Source: Zoogloea sp. (GTDB lineage Bacteria > Pseudomonadota > Gammaproteobacteria > Burkholderiales > Rhodocyclaceae). Taken from it: DNA of 64,000 bases. Shown in pieces: positions 1 to 10,370 of this stretch. The DNA is taken from assembly GCF_028689785.1 (NCBI RefSeq), contig NZ_JAQVCN010000009.1, positions 35,814-99,813 of the forward strand, written 5' to 3'. The translations under genes and the position numbers were made by a program. Position 1 is the first letter of the stretch. Each line of letters starts with the position of its first letter. The notes beneath the pieces were generated by a model. The model saw nothing but the letters and a program-made list of their open reading frames with translations. It did not search any database and was not told the DNA's origin.

Positions 1-202
1 GAATGTGGCCATGGAGGCCCTGCCCGAGGAGCTGAGGACTGCGATCGTGTTGCGAGAGATCGAAGGTTTGAGCTACGAAGAGATCGCCACGATCATGGAG
101 TGCCCGATAGGCACGGTGCGTTCGCGGATCTTCCGCGCACGTGAAGCAATTTCAGAAAAGCTCAAGCCGTTGCTCGATACGGCTCCGAACAAGAGGTGGT
201 AA
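1..202 (+). CDS. rpoE: RNA polymerase sigma-E factor, C-terminal part (5' truncated by window edge)
   Basis: Region 4 sequence LPEELRTAIVLREIEGLSYEEIATIMECPIGTVRSRIFRAREAI, followed by rseABC-mucD. Confidence 0.93.
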   Translation, partial: NVAMEALPEELRTAIVLREIEGLSYEEIATIMECPIGTVRSRIFRAREAISEKLKPLLDTAPNKRW

Positions 203-206
203 GACG

Positions 207-743
207 ATGAAAGAGAAAGTTTCTGCCCTGCTGGATGGCGCCCTCGATGAGGCGGCATCTGCCCGCATGCTGGACTCCCTGAAACGGGATGGTGGCCTGC
301 GTCGGGAATGGGATCACTACAGTCTTATCGGAGATGTCTTGCGGGATGAGCCGGTGATGTCGGCCGATTTCACCAGCCGCCTCATGCTGCGGCTGGATGA
401 TGAGCCGACGGTGTTGGCTCCGGCCCGGGTTGAGCCCCGTCGGGTTGGCTGGGCGCGGCACTTCATGCCGATCGCCGCGTCGGTGATGGGGGTCGCTGCC
501 GTTGGTTGGGTGGCCATGACCCTGAATGCGCCTGGTTCGACATCGGCTCCTCTGGCCGCGCTCAAAAAACCGGTTCCTGCCGTTGCGGTTGCCGATGCCT
601 CGAAGACGGCCCGGCTCGTCGCAGCCGAACCTTCCGAGCGCGAATACCTGATTGCCCATCAGGCAATGGCTCCCTCTGCCGCCATGCCGGGGGTCGCGCA
701 GTATGTGCGTTCCGTTTCCGATACGCGAATGGCCGGCGAGTGA
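207..743 (+). CDS. rseA: Sigma-E anti-sigma factor RseA
   Basis: MKEKVSALLDGALDEAASARMLDSLKRDGGLRREWDHYSLIGDVLR; position directly after rpoE. Confidence 0.9.
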   Translation: MKEKVSALLDGALDEAASARMLDSLKRDGGLRREWDHYSLIGDVLRDEPVMSADFTSRLMLRLDDEPTVLAPARVEPRRVGWARHFMPIAASVMGVAAVGWVAMTLNAPGSTSAPLAALKKPVPAVAVADASKTARLVAAEPSEREYLIAHQAMAPSAAMPGVAQYVRSVSDTRMAGE

Positions 744-1708
744 TGAAGCGCTTCCTGTGCTTCTTGGCGCTTGTTTTTGCCGGTTGCGGATCGGTGTTGG
801 CCCAGGTACCGAACGATCCCTTGAGCTGGCTGGGGCGGATTTCCAGTGCGGCGCACAAACTCAATTACTCGGGTACCTTTACCTATCAGAGCGGCAAGCA
901 CATGGAAACGTCGCGGGTCACCCATCTGGTCGATGCCAACGGCGAATACGAGAAGCTTGAAGCGCTGGATGGCAGCCCGCGGGAGGTGGTGCGGAACAAT
1001 GATGAAGTCCAGTGCTTTCTTCCCGAACAGAAGCTGTTGATCGTCGATCAGTTTGGTGCCCGGCGCAGCTTTCCGGCGCGTCTGCCTCAATCTCCCAGTG
1101 CGCTGGCAGAGAACTACCGGATCCGTAAGGGTGAGATCTCGCGAGTGGCCGGAATGGAGAGTCAGCAGATCATTCTCGAGCCCCGGGACGATATGCGTTT
1201 CGGCCATCATCTGTGGGCCGATGTGGCAACCGGGCTGTTGCTGCGCGCCCGTCTGATGAGTGAGAAGGGTGACAGCATCGAGCAGTTCGTGTTCACCGAA
1301 GTACAGATTGGCGCGCCCTTCGACAAGGAAAAGGTCCGCTCTCGGTTCACCCGTTCTCCAGACTGGAAGGTGGTGAATGCCCGGGGGAGCGACGTAAAGA
1401 TCGAGGACATCGGCTGGGTCTTCAAGCACACCATCCCGGGGTTCCGGCAGGTGGTTTCTGTGGCGCGCCAGGCGCGCAAGGAGCGGGGTGAGGCGTATCA
1501 CGTGGTGTTCTCCGACGGGCTTGCCGCGATCTCGGTGTTCATTGAGCCCGAATCGGGCAAGGGCCTGGCCCAGAGTGGCCTGAGTGCGTCCGGCTCCTTC
1601 AATATCTTCCGGCGCACCGTCGCCGACCACCGGATCACCGCGCTCGGAGAAGTTCCGGCGCAGGCGCTGGTGCGGATTGCCGATGGCGTGGAAATGCGGA
1701 AGCGGTGA
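743..1708 (+). CDS. rseB: Sigma-E regulatory protein RseB/MucB
   Basis: Signal peptide, then DPLSWLGRISSAAHKLNYSGTFTYQSGKHMETSRVTHLVD; overlaps the rseA stop. Confidence 0.92.
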   Translation: MKRFLCFLALVFAGCGSVLAQVPNDPLSWLGRISSAAHKLNYSGTFTYQSGKHMETSRVTHLVDANGEYEKLEALDGSPREVVRNNDEVQCFLPEQKLLIVDQFGARRSFPARLPQSPSALAENYRIRKGEISRVAGMESQQIILEPRDDMRFGHHLWADVATGLLLRARLMSEKGDSIEQFVFTEVQIGAPFDKEKVRSRFTRSPDWKVVNARGSDVKIEDIGWVFKHTIPGFRQVVSVARQARKERGEAYHVVFSDGLAAISVFIEPESGKGLAQSGLSASGSFNIFRRTVADHRITALGEVPAQALVRIADGVEMRKR

Positions 1709-2160
1709 TGCGTGCGCAGGGCGTGGTGAGTCGTGTCGAGGGTGATCATGTGTGGGTCGAGGTCTCCGTCTCGGGCGGTTGCGGGCGTTGTCATGAGGCT
1801 GGTGGCTGCGGTGGCGTGAACATCGCCCGGCCTTTCGGCAAGGCGCTCCGCGTGTTGCGGCTTCACAATGATGTTGATGCCCTGCCTGGCGAGCGGGTGA
1901 GCGTCGTTGTGGATGATGGGCTGCCGCTCAGGGCTGCGTTGCTTGCTTATGGGGCGCCCGTCCTCGGGGTGCTCGCGGGGGCTGCGCTGGGTACCTCATT
2001 GGCTGCGAATGGGAATCCCGATCTTGCAGCGGCGCTAGGGGGAGGCGCGGGAGGCGTTCTGATGTATCTCTTTGGGCGTGCCCGTAGTGGTGCGGCCGAG
2101 GGGAGCATGAAGATCGAGCGTATTGCTGGCCCTTCTTCGGTCGGAGGTTGTGGCCGATGA
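1705..2160 (+). CDS. rseC: SoxR-reducing/RseC-MucC family protein
   Basis: Cys-rich GGCGRCHEAGGCGG plus two hydrophobic segments; operon position. Confidence 0.88.
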   Translation: MMRAQGVVSRVEGDHVWVEVSVSGGCGRCHEAGGCGGVNIARPFGKALRVLRLHNDVDALPGERVSVVVDDGLPLRAALLAYGAPVLGVLAGAALGTSLAANGNPDLAAALGGGAGGVLMYLFGRARSGAAEGSMKIERIAGPSSVGGCGR

Positions 2161-3596
2161 TCGCCGCCGTGTTTGCTCAAGCAGCCTCTCGTGGTCTGGC
2201 GGTGATCTTCTGCGTGGCCCTGGCTGCGCCGGTGGTCGCGAGGGATCTTCCCGATTTTGCCGGGCTGGCAGAGCGTCAGGGAGCCGCGGTGGTGAACATC
2301 AGCACCACCCAGGCCGTGCGCCAGGTGCGTCCGGGGGTGCCCAGCCTAGAGGAGGACGATCCCATGTTCGACTTCTTCCGCCGCTTTGTGCCGCGTCATC
2401 CGGGGGCGCCACGGGGGAGTGAACCGGACAACCGCTCTCTGGGCTCAGGCTTCATCGTGTCTGCGGATGGTCATATCCTGACCAATGCCCACGTGGTGGA
2501 CGGTGCTGACGAGATCGTCGTTAAGCTCACGGACAAGCGGGAGTTCCGGGCGCGGGTCATGGGGACGGATGCCCGCACGGATCTGGCCCTGCTGAAAATC
2601 GAGGCGGCGGGCTTGCCCCGGGTGAGTCTGGGGGATCCGTCAAAGCTGCGGGTGGGAGACTGGGTGGTTGCCATCGGCTCGCCCTTTGGTTTCGAGAATT
2701 CCGTGACGGCGGGGATTGTGAGTGCCAAGGGACGCTCCTTGCCCCAGGAAAACTTCGTACCCTTCATTCAGACTGACGTGGCCATCAATCCCGGAAACTC
2801 TGGTGGCCCCCTCTTCAACATGAAGGGGGAGGTGGTGGGAATCAACTCTCAGATCTACAGCCGCACAGGTGGCTTCATGGGTCTGTCATTTGCGATTCCC
2901 ATCGATGTGGCGATGAATGTGCAGGAGCAGCTGCGTGTAGCCGGTCGGGTCCAGCGCGGCCGGGTGGGCGTGGTCATCCAGGAGGTCTCCCGGGATCTGG
3001 CGGATAGCTTCAGGTTGGGCAGGCCGGTAGGTGCGTTGGTCAGTTCCGTTGAAAAGGGTAGCCCGGCAGATAAGGCCGGCTTCGAGCAGGGTGATATCGT
3101 CCTGAGCTTCGATGGCCGTGCCGTGGAGGTGTCGACTGATCTTCCGCGGCTCGTCGGCGGGACGCGCCCGGGCAGCAAGGTGCCGGTGCAGGTCTGGCGT
3201 CGGGGGGCTGCAAGAAACCTGACCGTCCTTGTGGCCGAGTTGCCCGAAGAGAAGCCGCGCAAGGTGGCGACGCGCCTACCCAAGCCTGAGCTGGTATCGC
3301 CCAATAAGCTCGGGATCGCGGTTGCCGAGCCCAATGCCGAGCAGCGTCGGGATGGTCGTTTTGCCGCGGGCGGGGTGGTGGTGGAAGCCCTGCGCAGTGC
3401 CTCCGCCCGGGCCTCCGAGATCCAAGCGGGCGATGGGATTCTCGCGCTGGTCAGCAAAGGGGTGCGTATCGAGACCCGTTCCGTTGAGCAGTTCAACCGT
3501 GCGGTGGCCAGCCTGGATGCGGGGCAGGCCGTGACCTTGCTGATTGCGCGTGGTGACGTACAGACTTTCGTGCCGGTGCGATCCCTTGAGCGCTGA
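2157..3596 (+). CDS. mucD: Do/DegP-family periplasmic serine endoprotease (MucD-like)
   Basis: Trypsin-like motif GNSGGPLFN, two PDZ domains, signal peptide; start chosen at MIAAVF. Confidence 0.93.
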   Translation: MIAAVFAQAASRGLAVIFCVALAAPVVARDLPDFAGLAERQGAAVVNISTTQAVRQVRPGVPSLEEDDPMFDFFRRFVPRHPGAPRGSEPDNRSLGSGFIVSADGHILTNAHVVDGADEIVVKLTDKREFRARVMGTDARTDLALLKIEAAGLPRVSLGDPSKLRVGDWVVAIGSPFGFENSVTAGIVSAKGRSLPQENFVPFIQTDVAINPGNSGGPLFNMKGEVVGINSQIYSRTGGFMGLSFAIPIDVAMNVQEQLRVAGRVQRGRVGVVIQEVSRDLADSFRLGRPVGALVSSVEKGSPADKAGFEQGDIVLSFDGRAVEVSTDLPRLVGGTRPGSKVPVQVWRRGAARNLTVLVAELPEEKPRKVATRLPKPELVSPNKLGIAVAEPNAEQRRDGRFAAGGVVVEALRSASARASEIQAGDGILALVSKGVRIETRSVEQFNRAVASLDAGQAVTLLIARGDVQTFVPVRSLER

Positions 3597-3837
3597 TCGT
3601 GAGCTCACCGTGTTGAGCCGGGAGTGGTGCCATTTGTGCCATGAACTGCTTGATGCCCTCAAGCCCCTGCAGAATGAACTGGGCTTTCGCGTGACCGTGG
3701 TCGATGTGGATGCCCACGAGGACCTTGAGGCCCGGTGGAGCGAGTGGGTGCCGGTGGTGCTCGACGGCGAGACCGAGATCTGCCACCACTTCCTCGATGA
3801 GTCTGCCGTTCGTGCTCATTTCCGGCGTATCGGTTAG
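3586..3837 (+). CDS. Glutaredoxin-family thiol protein (start codon uncertain)
   Basis: [50 protein letters not shown]; CxxC motif. Confidence 0.75.
   Translation: MSADRELTVLSREWCHLCHELLDALKPLQNELGFRVTVVDVDAHEDLEARWSEWVPVVLDGETEICHHFLDESAVRAHFRRIG
3823..3828 (+). promoter_or_regulatory. Not individually resolvable: possible lepA promoter area upstream of the 3873 hairpin
   Basis: Short intergenic stretch ending in ttagaat before lepA; weak match only. Confidence 0.15.
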
Positions 3838-3872
3838 AATGCAAGTCTTTGCCAGGCAAACAAAATTTATCA

Positions 3873-3895
3873 GGGTGCCCTCCGGCACCCTTTTT
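3873..3895 (+). terminator. Rho-independent-terminator-like hairpin immediately upstream of the lepA start
   Basis: GGGTGCC cctcc/loop GGCACCC followed by TTTTT, abutting ATG 3897 and 10 nt before ATG 3906. Confidence 0.7.
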
Positions 3896-3905
3896 CATGG
3901 CCCAC

Positions 3906-5702
3906 ATGCAACACATCAGAAACTTCTCGATCATCGCCCATATCGACCACGGTAAATCCACCCTGGCCGACCGGATCATCCAGCTGTGTGGCGGTCTCTC
4001 CGCCCGGGAGATGGAAAGCCAGGTTCTCGACTCGATGGATATCGAGCGTGAGCGTGGTATCACCATCAAGGCCCAGACGGCAGCGCTGAGCTACCGCGCC
4101 AAGGATGGTCAGATTTATAACCTCAACCTTATCGACACGCCGGGGCACGTGGATTTCTCGTACGAAGTCTCCCGCTCTCTTGCCGCCTGCGAGGGCGGGC
4201 TGCTCGTGGTGGATGCGTCCCAGGGTGTCGAGGCCCAGACCGTGGCCAACTGCTATACGGCACTGGAGCAGGGCGTCGAAGTGGTGCCGGTTCTGAACAA
4301 GATGGATTTGCCTCAGGCCAATCCGGACGGTGCCAAGCAGGAAATCGAGGACGTGATCGGGATTGATGCGAGCGATGCGATTCCGTGTTCGGCCAAGACC
4401 GGTATGGGCGTCGAGGACATCCTGGAGGCGGTGATTGCGCGGATTCCGCCGCCCAAGGGCGATCCGGAGGCGCCCCTCAAGGCCCTGATCATCGACTCGT
4501 GGTTCGACAACTACGTGGGTGTGGTGATGCTGGTGCGGGTAGTCGATGGCGTGCTCAAGCCCAAGGACAAGATTCTCTTCATGTCCAATGGCAATCAGCA
4601 CCTGTGCGAGCAGGTGGGCGTGTTCACCCCCAAGTCCCTGCAGCGCGACTCGCTGTCCGCCGGCCAGGTAGGCTTCATCATCGCCGGCATCAAGGAGTTG
4701 AAGTCGGCGAAGGTGGGGGACACCATCACCCTGGCCAGCCGCAAGGCAGAGCAGCCGCTGGCCGGTTTCAAGGAGATCAAGCCGCAGGTGTTTGCCGGCC
4801 TTTATCCGGTGGAGTCCAACGAATACGATCAGCTCCGCGAGTCGCTCGAGAAGCTGCGCCTCAACGACGCTTCCTTGCAGTTCGAGCCCGAAGTTTCCCA
4901 GGCCCTGGGTTTCGGTTTCCGTTGCGGTTTCCTTGGTCTGCTCCACATGGAGATCGTCCAGGAGCGCCTGGAGCGCGAGTTCGACATGAACCTCATCACT
5001 ACGGCGCCGACCGTGGTCTACGAGGTGCTCATGAAGGACGGTACCGTCGAACAGGTCTCCAACCCGTCGCGCCTGCCGGATCTCTCCAAGGTCGAGGAGG
5101 TGAGGGAGCCGATCATCAAGGCGGTCATCTTCCTGCCCCAGGAGTATGTGGGTTCGGTGATCACCCTGTGCAACCAGAAGCGCGGTGCCCAGGTGGATAT
5201 GCTCTACCACGGCCGCCAGGTACAGCTGATCTACGACATGCCCATGAACGAAGTTGTGATGGACTTCTTCGACAAGCTGAAGTCTGTGTCGAGGGGCTAC
5301 GCGTCTCTCGACTACGAGTTCAAGGAGTATCGTGCCGCCGATCTGGTCAAGCTCGATGTGCTGGTGTCCAGCGAGAAGGTGGACGCCCTGTCCATCATCG
5401 TGCACCGGGCCAACTCCCAGTATCGTGGCCGTGAGCTGGTGGCCAAGCTGCGTGAGCTGATCCCGCGCCAGATGTTCGACGTGGCCATCCAGGCAGCCAT
5501 CGGCTCCAACATCGTGGCCCGTGAAACCATCAAGGCCCTGCGCAAGAACGTGTTGGCCAAGTGTTACGGCGGTGACATCACGCGGAAGAAGAAACTCCTC
5601 GAGAAGCAGAAGGAGGGCAAGAAGCGGATGAAGCAGGTGGGTAACGTGGAGATTCCGCAGGAGGCCTTCCTGGCCGTGCTGCGGGTCGATGAAGGTAAAT
5701 AA
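3906..5702 (+). CDS. lepA: Elongation factor 4 (LepA)
   Basis: [26 protein letters not shown]; full GTPase length (alternative start 3897). Confidence 0.98.
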   Translation: MQHIRNFSIIAHIDHGKSTLADRIIQLCGGLSAREMESQVLDSMDIERERGITIKAQTAALSYRAKDGQIYNLNLIDTPGHVDFSYEVSRSLAACEGGLLVVDASQGVEAQTVANCYTALEQGVEVVPVLNKMDLPQANPDGAKQEIEDVIGIDASDAIPCSAKTGMGVEDILEAVIARIPPPKGDPEAPLKALIIDSWFDNYVGVVMLVRVVDGVLKPKDKILFMSNGNQHLCEQVGVFTPKSLQRDSLSAGQVGFIIAGIKELKSAKVGDTITLASRKAEQPLAGFKEIKPQVFAGLYPVESNEYDQLRESLEKLRLNDASLQFEPEVSQALGFGFRCGFLGLLHMEIVQERLEREFDMNLITTAPTVVYEVLMKDGTVEQVSNPSRLPDLSKVEEVREPIIKAVIFLPQEYVGSVITLCNQKRGAQVDMLYHGRQVQLIYDMPMNEVVMDFFDKLKSVSRGYASLDYEFKEYRAADLVKLDVLVSSEKVDALSIIVHRANSQYRGRELVAKLRELIPRQMFDVAIQAAIGSNIVARETIKALRKNVLAKCYGGDITRKKKLLEKQKEGKKRMKQVGNVEIPQEAFLAVLRVDEGK

Positions 5703-5732
5703 GCCGGTGTATCCGGCAGCAGGAGTGCTTGC

Positions 5733-6521
5733 GTGAATTTCGCCCTGATTCTTTTTGGCTTGCTGGTCGTGAGTGGTGTCCTGTGGGCCCTCGATCGATT
5801 TGTTGCGAGCAAGCGGCGTTCGGTTGGTGCCAAATCGCCCTGGTGGGTGGAGTATGGGGCCAGTTTTTTTCCGGTCATCCTGGTGGTCTTCTTTCTGCGC
5901 TCATTTGTCGTCGAGCCCTTCAAGATCCCCTCTGGTTCGATGATTCCGACCCTGCTGGTGGGTGACTTCATCCTCGTCAACAAGTGGACTTACGGTATCC
6001 GTCTGCCGGTCATCAACAAGAAGGTCATCGAGGTGAATCAGCCCAAGCGTGGCGACGTCATGGTCTTCCGCTTTCCGGCCGACCCGTCCCTCGACTACAT
6101 CAAGCGTGTGGTGGGCCTGCCTGGTGACAAGGTCGAGTACATCGACAAGAAGCTCAGCGTCAATGGTGTGGCCATGACCCAGCGCGAGGAGGGCGATTAT
6201 CTTCACGCCGACCGCCTCTACTATTCGCCGCGCCGGGCCGAAAAGCTGGGTGAGGTCGAGCACAGCATCATCGTGGAAAATGACGCACCTGCCTTCGTTT
6301 CCCAGATTACCCAGTACGCTTACCGTGACAACTGCACCTATACTAGCCGTGGCGTGACCTGCACGGTGCCCGATGGGCACTATTTCATGATGGGTGACAA
6401 TCGGGACGGGAGCTTTGACAGTCGGGGCTGGGGCTTCGTGCCCGAGCAGAATATTGTCGGTAAGGCATTCTTCATCTGGTTCAATTTCAGCGACCTGAAA
6501 CGCATCGGCAGCTTCCATTGA
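5733..6521 (+). CDS. lepB: Signal peptidase I
   Basis: PSGSMIPTLLVGD and DYIKRVVGLPGD and MMGDNRDGSFDSRGWG motifs. Confidence 0.97.
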   Translation: MNFALILFGLLVVSGVLWALDRFVASKRRSVGAKSPWWVEYGASFFPVILVVFFLRSFVVEPFKIPSGSMIPTLLVGDFILVNKWTYGIRLPVINKKVIEVNQPKRGDVMVFRFPADPSLDYIKRVVGLPGDKVEYIDKKLSVNGVAMTQREEGDYLHADRLYYSPRRAEKLGEVEHSIIVENDAPAFVSQITQYAYRDNCTYTSRGVTCTVPDGHYFMMGDNRDGSFDSRGWGFVPEQNIVGKAFFIWFNFSDLKRIGSFH

Positions 6522-6523
6522 TC

Positions 6524-6892
6524 ATGACGCGAAAAAGTCAGTCGGGCCTCAGCCTCATCGGCGTGCTGTTTGTCGGTGCCGCGCTTAGCGCCTTTGTCCT
6601 GTTGGGTTTGAAGCTGATTCCGGTCTTGACCGAGTATCACGGCATCAAGCGGTCGATCGCGGCGGTGGCCGGTGAGGCTGACCCCCAAAACGCCAGCGTT
6701 TCCCAGTTGCGCAACGCATTCTCCAAGCGCGCCACCGTGGATGACATCACCAGCATTTCCCCCGCCGACCTGGATATCACCAAGGAAGACGGCCGGATCG
6801 TGATTTCTGTCGACTACTCCCGCAAGATTCACCTGTTTTACAACGTGAGTCTCGTCATCGATTTCTCGACAAGCACCGGGCCGTCCCGTTGA
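6524..6892 (+). CDS. DUF4845 family protein
   Basis: Short membrane-anchored protein between lepB and rnc, typical of this operon. Confidence 0.85.
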   Translation: MTRKSQSGLSLIGVLFVGAALSAFVLLGLKLIPVLTEYHGIKRSIAAVAGEADPQNASVSQLRNAFSKRATVDDITSISPADLDITKEDGRIVISVDYSRKIHLFYNVSLVIDFSTSTGPSR

Positions 6893-6902
6893 TCAGGCCG
6901 AC

Positions 6903-7574
6903 ATGAAGCTGGAAGGTTTGCAGCGGGCCATCGGCCATAGCTTTGCCCGTCCCGAGTTGCTCGAACAGGCCGTGACCCATCGCAGTTTTGGGTCGCCCCA
7001 CAACGAGCGGCTTGAGTTTCTGGGGGATAGTGTCCTCAACTGTGTCACCGCGCTGGCCCTGTTCGGGCGTTTCGGTGAGTTGCGTGAGGGTGATTTGTCC
7101 CGCCTGCGGGCCAATCTCGTGCGTCAGGAGGCGCTGCACCGGCTGGCTGACGGCCTGAATCTCGGTGAATACCTGCGTCTGGGCGAAGGTGAGCTGAAGA
7201 GTGGTGGCCACCGGCGTCCGTCGATTCTCGCCGATGCCCTGGAGGCCATCTTTGCGGCGGTATATATCGATGCGGGTTTCGAGGCAGCCAAGGCGGTCAT
7301 TGATCGGCTTTACGCGTCCTCGCTTGCCGGGCTGGATCCGGCCCGCGCCTTGAAAGACCCAAAGACGGCCCTGCAAGAGTGGCTTCAGGGCCGGCGCATG
7401 GCGCTGCCCCGTTATTCCCTTGCCGATACCCGCGGCGAGGCTCATCAGCAGGAATTCGAGGTCGAGTGCGAGATCGCCGGCCTCGGTCTCAAGACCCGCG
7501 GCGTAGGCGTCAGCCGCCGCGCTGCCGAACAGCAGTCCGCCCAGCGGGCGCTGGAACTTCTCCCCAAGCAATGA
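6903..7574 (+). CDS. rnc: Ribonuclease III
   Basis: [15 protein letters not shown] and C-terminal dsRBD. Confidence 0.97.
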   Translation: MKLEGLQRAIGHSFARPELLEQAVTHRSFGSPHNERLEFLGDSVLNCVTALALFGRFGELREGDLSRLRANLVRQEALHRLADGLNLGEYLRLGEGELKSGGHRRPSILADALEAIFAAVYIDAGFEAAKAVIDRLYASSLAGLDPARALKDPKTALQEWLQGRRMALPRYSLADTRGEAHQQEFEVECEIAGLGLKTRGVGVSRRAAEQQSAQRALELLPKQ

Positions 7575-8479
7575 CCGACACCCAATCTGCCGCCGACCAG
7601 CCCTTCCGTACAGGCTTCGTTGCCATTGTCGGACGCCCGAATGTGGGCAAGTCCACCCTGCTCAACCGTTTGATCGGTCAAAAGATCAGCATCGTCTCGC
7701 GCAAGGCCCAGACTACCCGTCATCGGGTAACCGGGGTGCTGACCGAAGGGGCGGCCCAGTTTATCTTCGTCGATACGCCGGGCTTCCAGACCCGTCACAA
7801 GAACGCCCTCAACCGGGCCATGAACCGCACTGTCACCCAAGTGCTGGCAGACGTGGACCTGGTGCTGTTCGTCATCGAGAGCGGCCGCTACGGCCCCGAT
7901 GACGAACAGGTGGTGAAGCTCTTGCCTGAAGGCGCCAAAGTCATCCTTGTAGTGAACAAGGTGGATCTGCTTGAGGACAAGGCCCGCATGCTGCCCTTCC
8001 TGCAGAAGATGAGCGCGGTCTATCCCTTCGCCGAGATCGTGCCGGTGAGCGCCGAGAAAGGGCGCAACACCGATCAGCTCGTCAAGGCTGCCCAGCCTTA
8101 CCTCCCCGAAGCAGACCCTATTTTCGATGCGGATGACATCACCGACCGCAGCGAGCGCTTCCTGGCTGCCGAGTTCCTGCGCGAGAAGCTGTTCCGCCAG
8201 CTTGGCGAGGAACTGCCCTATGGCATGACCGTCGAGATCGAGAAGTTCGAGGCCGAACCCGGCCTGCGCCGCATTCATGCAGCCATCATTGTGGACAAGT
8301 CTGCCCACAAGGCCATGGTGATCGGCAAGGGAGGCGAGCGCCTGAAGCGCATCGGCACAGAAGCCAGACTCGAGATGGAGAAGCTCTTCGACTCCAAGGT
8401 CTTTCTGGAGGTCTGGGTCAAGGTCAAGAGTGGCTGGGCTGACGACGAGCGGGCCCTCAAGAGCCTCGGTTACGAATAG
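7571..8479 (+). CDS. era: GTPase Era
   Basis: [33 protein letters not shown] domain; overlaps rnc stop. Confidence 0.97.
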   Translation: MTDTQSAADQPFRTGFVAIVGRPNVGKSTLLNRLIGQKISIVSRKAQTTRHRVTGVLTEGAAQFIFVDTPGFQTRHKNALNRAMNRTVTQVLADVDLVLFVIESGRYGPDDEQVVKLLPEGAKVILVVNKVDLLEDKARMLPFLQKMSAVYPFAEIVPVSAEKGRNTDQLVKAAQPYLPEADPIFDADDITDRSERFLAAEFLREKLFRQLGEELPYGMTVEIEKFEAEPGLRRIHAAIIVDKSAHKAMVIGKGGERLKRIGTEARLEMEKLFDSKVFLEVWVKVKSGWADDERALKSLGYE

Positions 8480-8500
8480 GCCTTTCCGGAACTGCCCGCC

Positions 8501-9238
8501 GTGAGTGCCAGGCAGCGGATAGACCAGCAACCCGGCTTCGTGCTGCACAGCTATCCCTATCGGGAAACCAGCCTGATCGTTGAGGTCTTCAGCCGTGACC
8601 ACGGCCGTATCGGCCTGGTGGCCAAGGGGGCGCGGCGCCCCATGTCGCAGCTCCGCGGCGTGTTGATGGCTTTCCAGCCCCTGTTCATCGACTGGAGCGG
8701 CGGCGGCGAGATGAAGACCCTGGTCCGGGCCGAGTGGCAGGGGGGGCAGCCCCTTCTTGGCGGCCAGGCCCTGCTGTGTGCCTATTATCTGAATGAGCTC
8801 CTGCTGCGTTTGATGCCTCGGGAGGACGCGCATCCGGCCCTTTATCAGGCCTACGGTGAGGCTCTGCGGGCTTTGGCCGTGGGCGATTCCCAGGAAGTGG
8901 TGCTTCGGCGCTTTGAGCTGGCCTTGCTCCAGGAGCTGGGATACGGCCTTGAATTGGAGACGGATTGTGATGGTTTGCCCGTCCTGCCCGATAGCGACTA
9001 CGCCTATATAATCGAGCGCGGCGCGGTGGCCCTCGACGAGCATCGGATCGACGATCCGGCGGTGGTCCGCGGCAAGACCCTCATCGACATGGCCCACCAG
9101 GATCTGCGTGATCCCGACACCCTGGCCCAAAGCAAGGCTTTGATGCGCCGGCTCATCCAGCATTACCTCGGCGGACAGGTGCTCCAATCCCGCCGTGTAT
9201 TCACCGAATTGTTTGCCTATCCCGGAGACCCGTCTTGA
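8501..9238 (+). CDS. recO: DNA repair protein RecO
   Basis: GFVLHSYPYRETSLIVEVFSRDHGRIGLVAKGARRP. Confidence 0.95.
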   Translation: MSARQRIDQQPGFVLHSYPYRETSLIVEVFSRDHGRIGLVAKGARRPMSQLRGVLMAFQPLFIDWSGGGEMKTLVRAEWQGGQPLLGGQALLCAYYLNELLLRLMPREDAHPALYQAYGEALRALAVGDSQEVVLRRFELALLQELGYGLELETDCDGLPVLPDSDYAYIIERGAVALDEHRIDDPAVVRGKTLIDMAHQDLRDPDTLAQSKALMRRLIQHYLGGQVLQSRRVFTELFAYPGDPS

Positions 9239-9996
9239 TCGAACTTGGCGTCAATATCGACCACGTGGCCACCCTGCGTCAGGCCCGCCGCACTTGGGAG
9301 CCGGATCCTTGCTGGGCGGCCATGGAGGCCCATCTGGGCGGTGCAGACGGGATTACCGTCCATTTGCGCGAGGATCGTCGCCACATTCAGGATGCCGATG
9401 TGCGCAAGCTTGGCGAGCTCACCCAGATCAAGCTCAACCTCGAGATGGCAGCAACCGACGAGATGGTTGGTATTGCCTGTGCGCTGAAGCCTCAGATGGC
9501 CATGTTTGTGCCTGAGGGGCGCCACGAGGTGACCACCGAGGGGGGGCTTGATATCGTCTCCCAAGAGGCCCGCCTCAAGGATGCGGTGGCGCGTCTGGCC
9601 GAGGAAGGCATCATCGTCAGTGTCTTCATTGATGCCGAGATCGCCCAGGTGGAGGCAGCCGAGCGCATCGGCGCGAAGGTCTGCGAAATCCATACGGGCC
9701 CTTACGCCCATGCCTTCCACAGCGCCGGGCGCGACGCGGAGAGCCCTGCGGTGCTCGCCGAAATCGACAAGATCCGTCAGGCCGGCGCCGCCATACGGGC
9801 GCTCGGGCTGCGCTTCAACGCGGGGCATGCGCTCAATTACTACAACGTCCAGCCCATCGCCCGGTTGCCGGGCATTCGCGAGCTGCATATCGGGCACGCC
9901 ATCGTCAGCCGTTCGGTGTTCACCGGTCTTCGTGAGGCCGTGCGTGAGATGAAGCGTCTCATGCGGGAAGCCGCCGAGCGCGGCGAGCCGGCGTGA
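9235..9996 (+). CDS. pdxJ: Pyridoxine 5'-phosphate synthase
   Basis: IELGVNIDHVATLRQARRTWEPDP; TTG start overlapping recO. Confidence 0.97.
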   Translation: MIELGVNIDHVATLRQARRTWEPDPCWAAMEAHLGGADGITVHLREDRRHIQDADVRKLGELTQIKLNLEMAATDEMVGIACALKPQMAMFVPEGRHEVTTEGGLDIVSQEARLKDAVARLAEEGIIVSVFIDAEIAQVEAAERIGAKVCEIHTGPYAHAFHSAGRDAESPAVLAEIDKIRQAGAAIRALGLRFNAGHALNYYNVQPIARLPGIRELHIGHAIVSRSVFTGLREAVREMKRLMREAAERGEPA

Positions 9997-10370
9997 TCTA
10001 CGGGGTCGGCACCGACATCGTGCGGGTGGCCCGTATGGCCGATGCGCTGACCCGCCACGGAGTGCGCTTCGCCGAGCGCATCCTGGATGTCTCCGAGCAG
10101 CCCGCATTTCATTCGGCCGCTGCCCCGGACCGCTTCCTGGCCAAACGCTTTGCTGCCAAGGAGGCCTTCGGCAAGGCCCTCGGCACCGGCGTCGCCGTGC
10201 CGGCCACGCTGCACGCCCTGCGGGTTGGTCATGATGCGCTGGGCAAGCCCCACTTCGAGTACTCACCAAGCCTCGCCGATTACATGACGGAGCGGGGCCT
10301 CTGCGCTCATCTCAGCCTGTCCGACGAGGCCGACTATGTTGTTGCTTTTGCCGTCATCGAAAGACCATGA
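9993..10370 (+). CDS. acpS: Holo-[acyl-carrier-protein] synthase
   Basis: MIYGVGTDIVRVARM, RFAAKEAFGKALGTG. Confidence 0.96.
   Translation: MIYGVGTDIVRVARMADALTRHGVRFAERILDVSEQPAFHSAAAPDRFLAKRFAAKEAFGKALGTGVAVPATLHALRVGHDALGKPHFEYSPSLADYMTERGLCAHLSLSDEADYVVAFAVIERP

Noticed and set aside
3823-3850. lepA sigma70 promoter
   Set aside because: Only a weak -10-like ttagaat and no matching -35; kept as a very low-confidence feature only
3870-5405. 511-aa minus-strand ORF opposite lepA
   Set aside because: Shadow ORF; lepA is unambiguous
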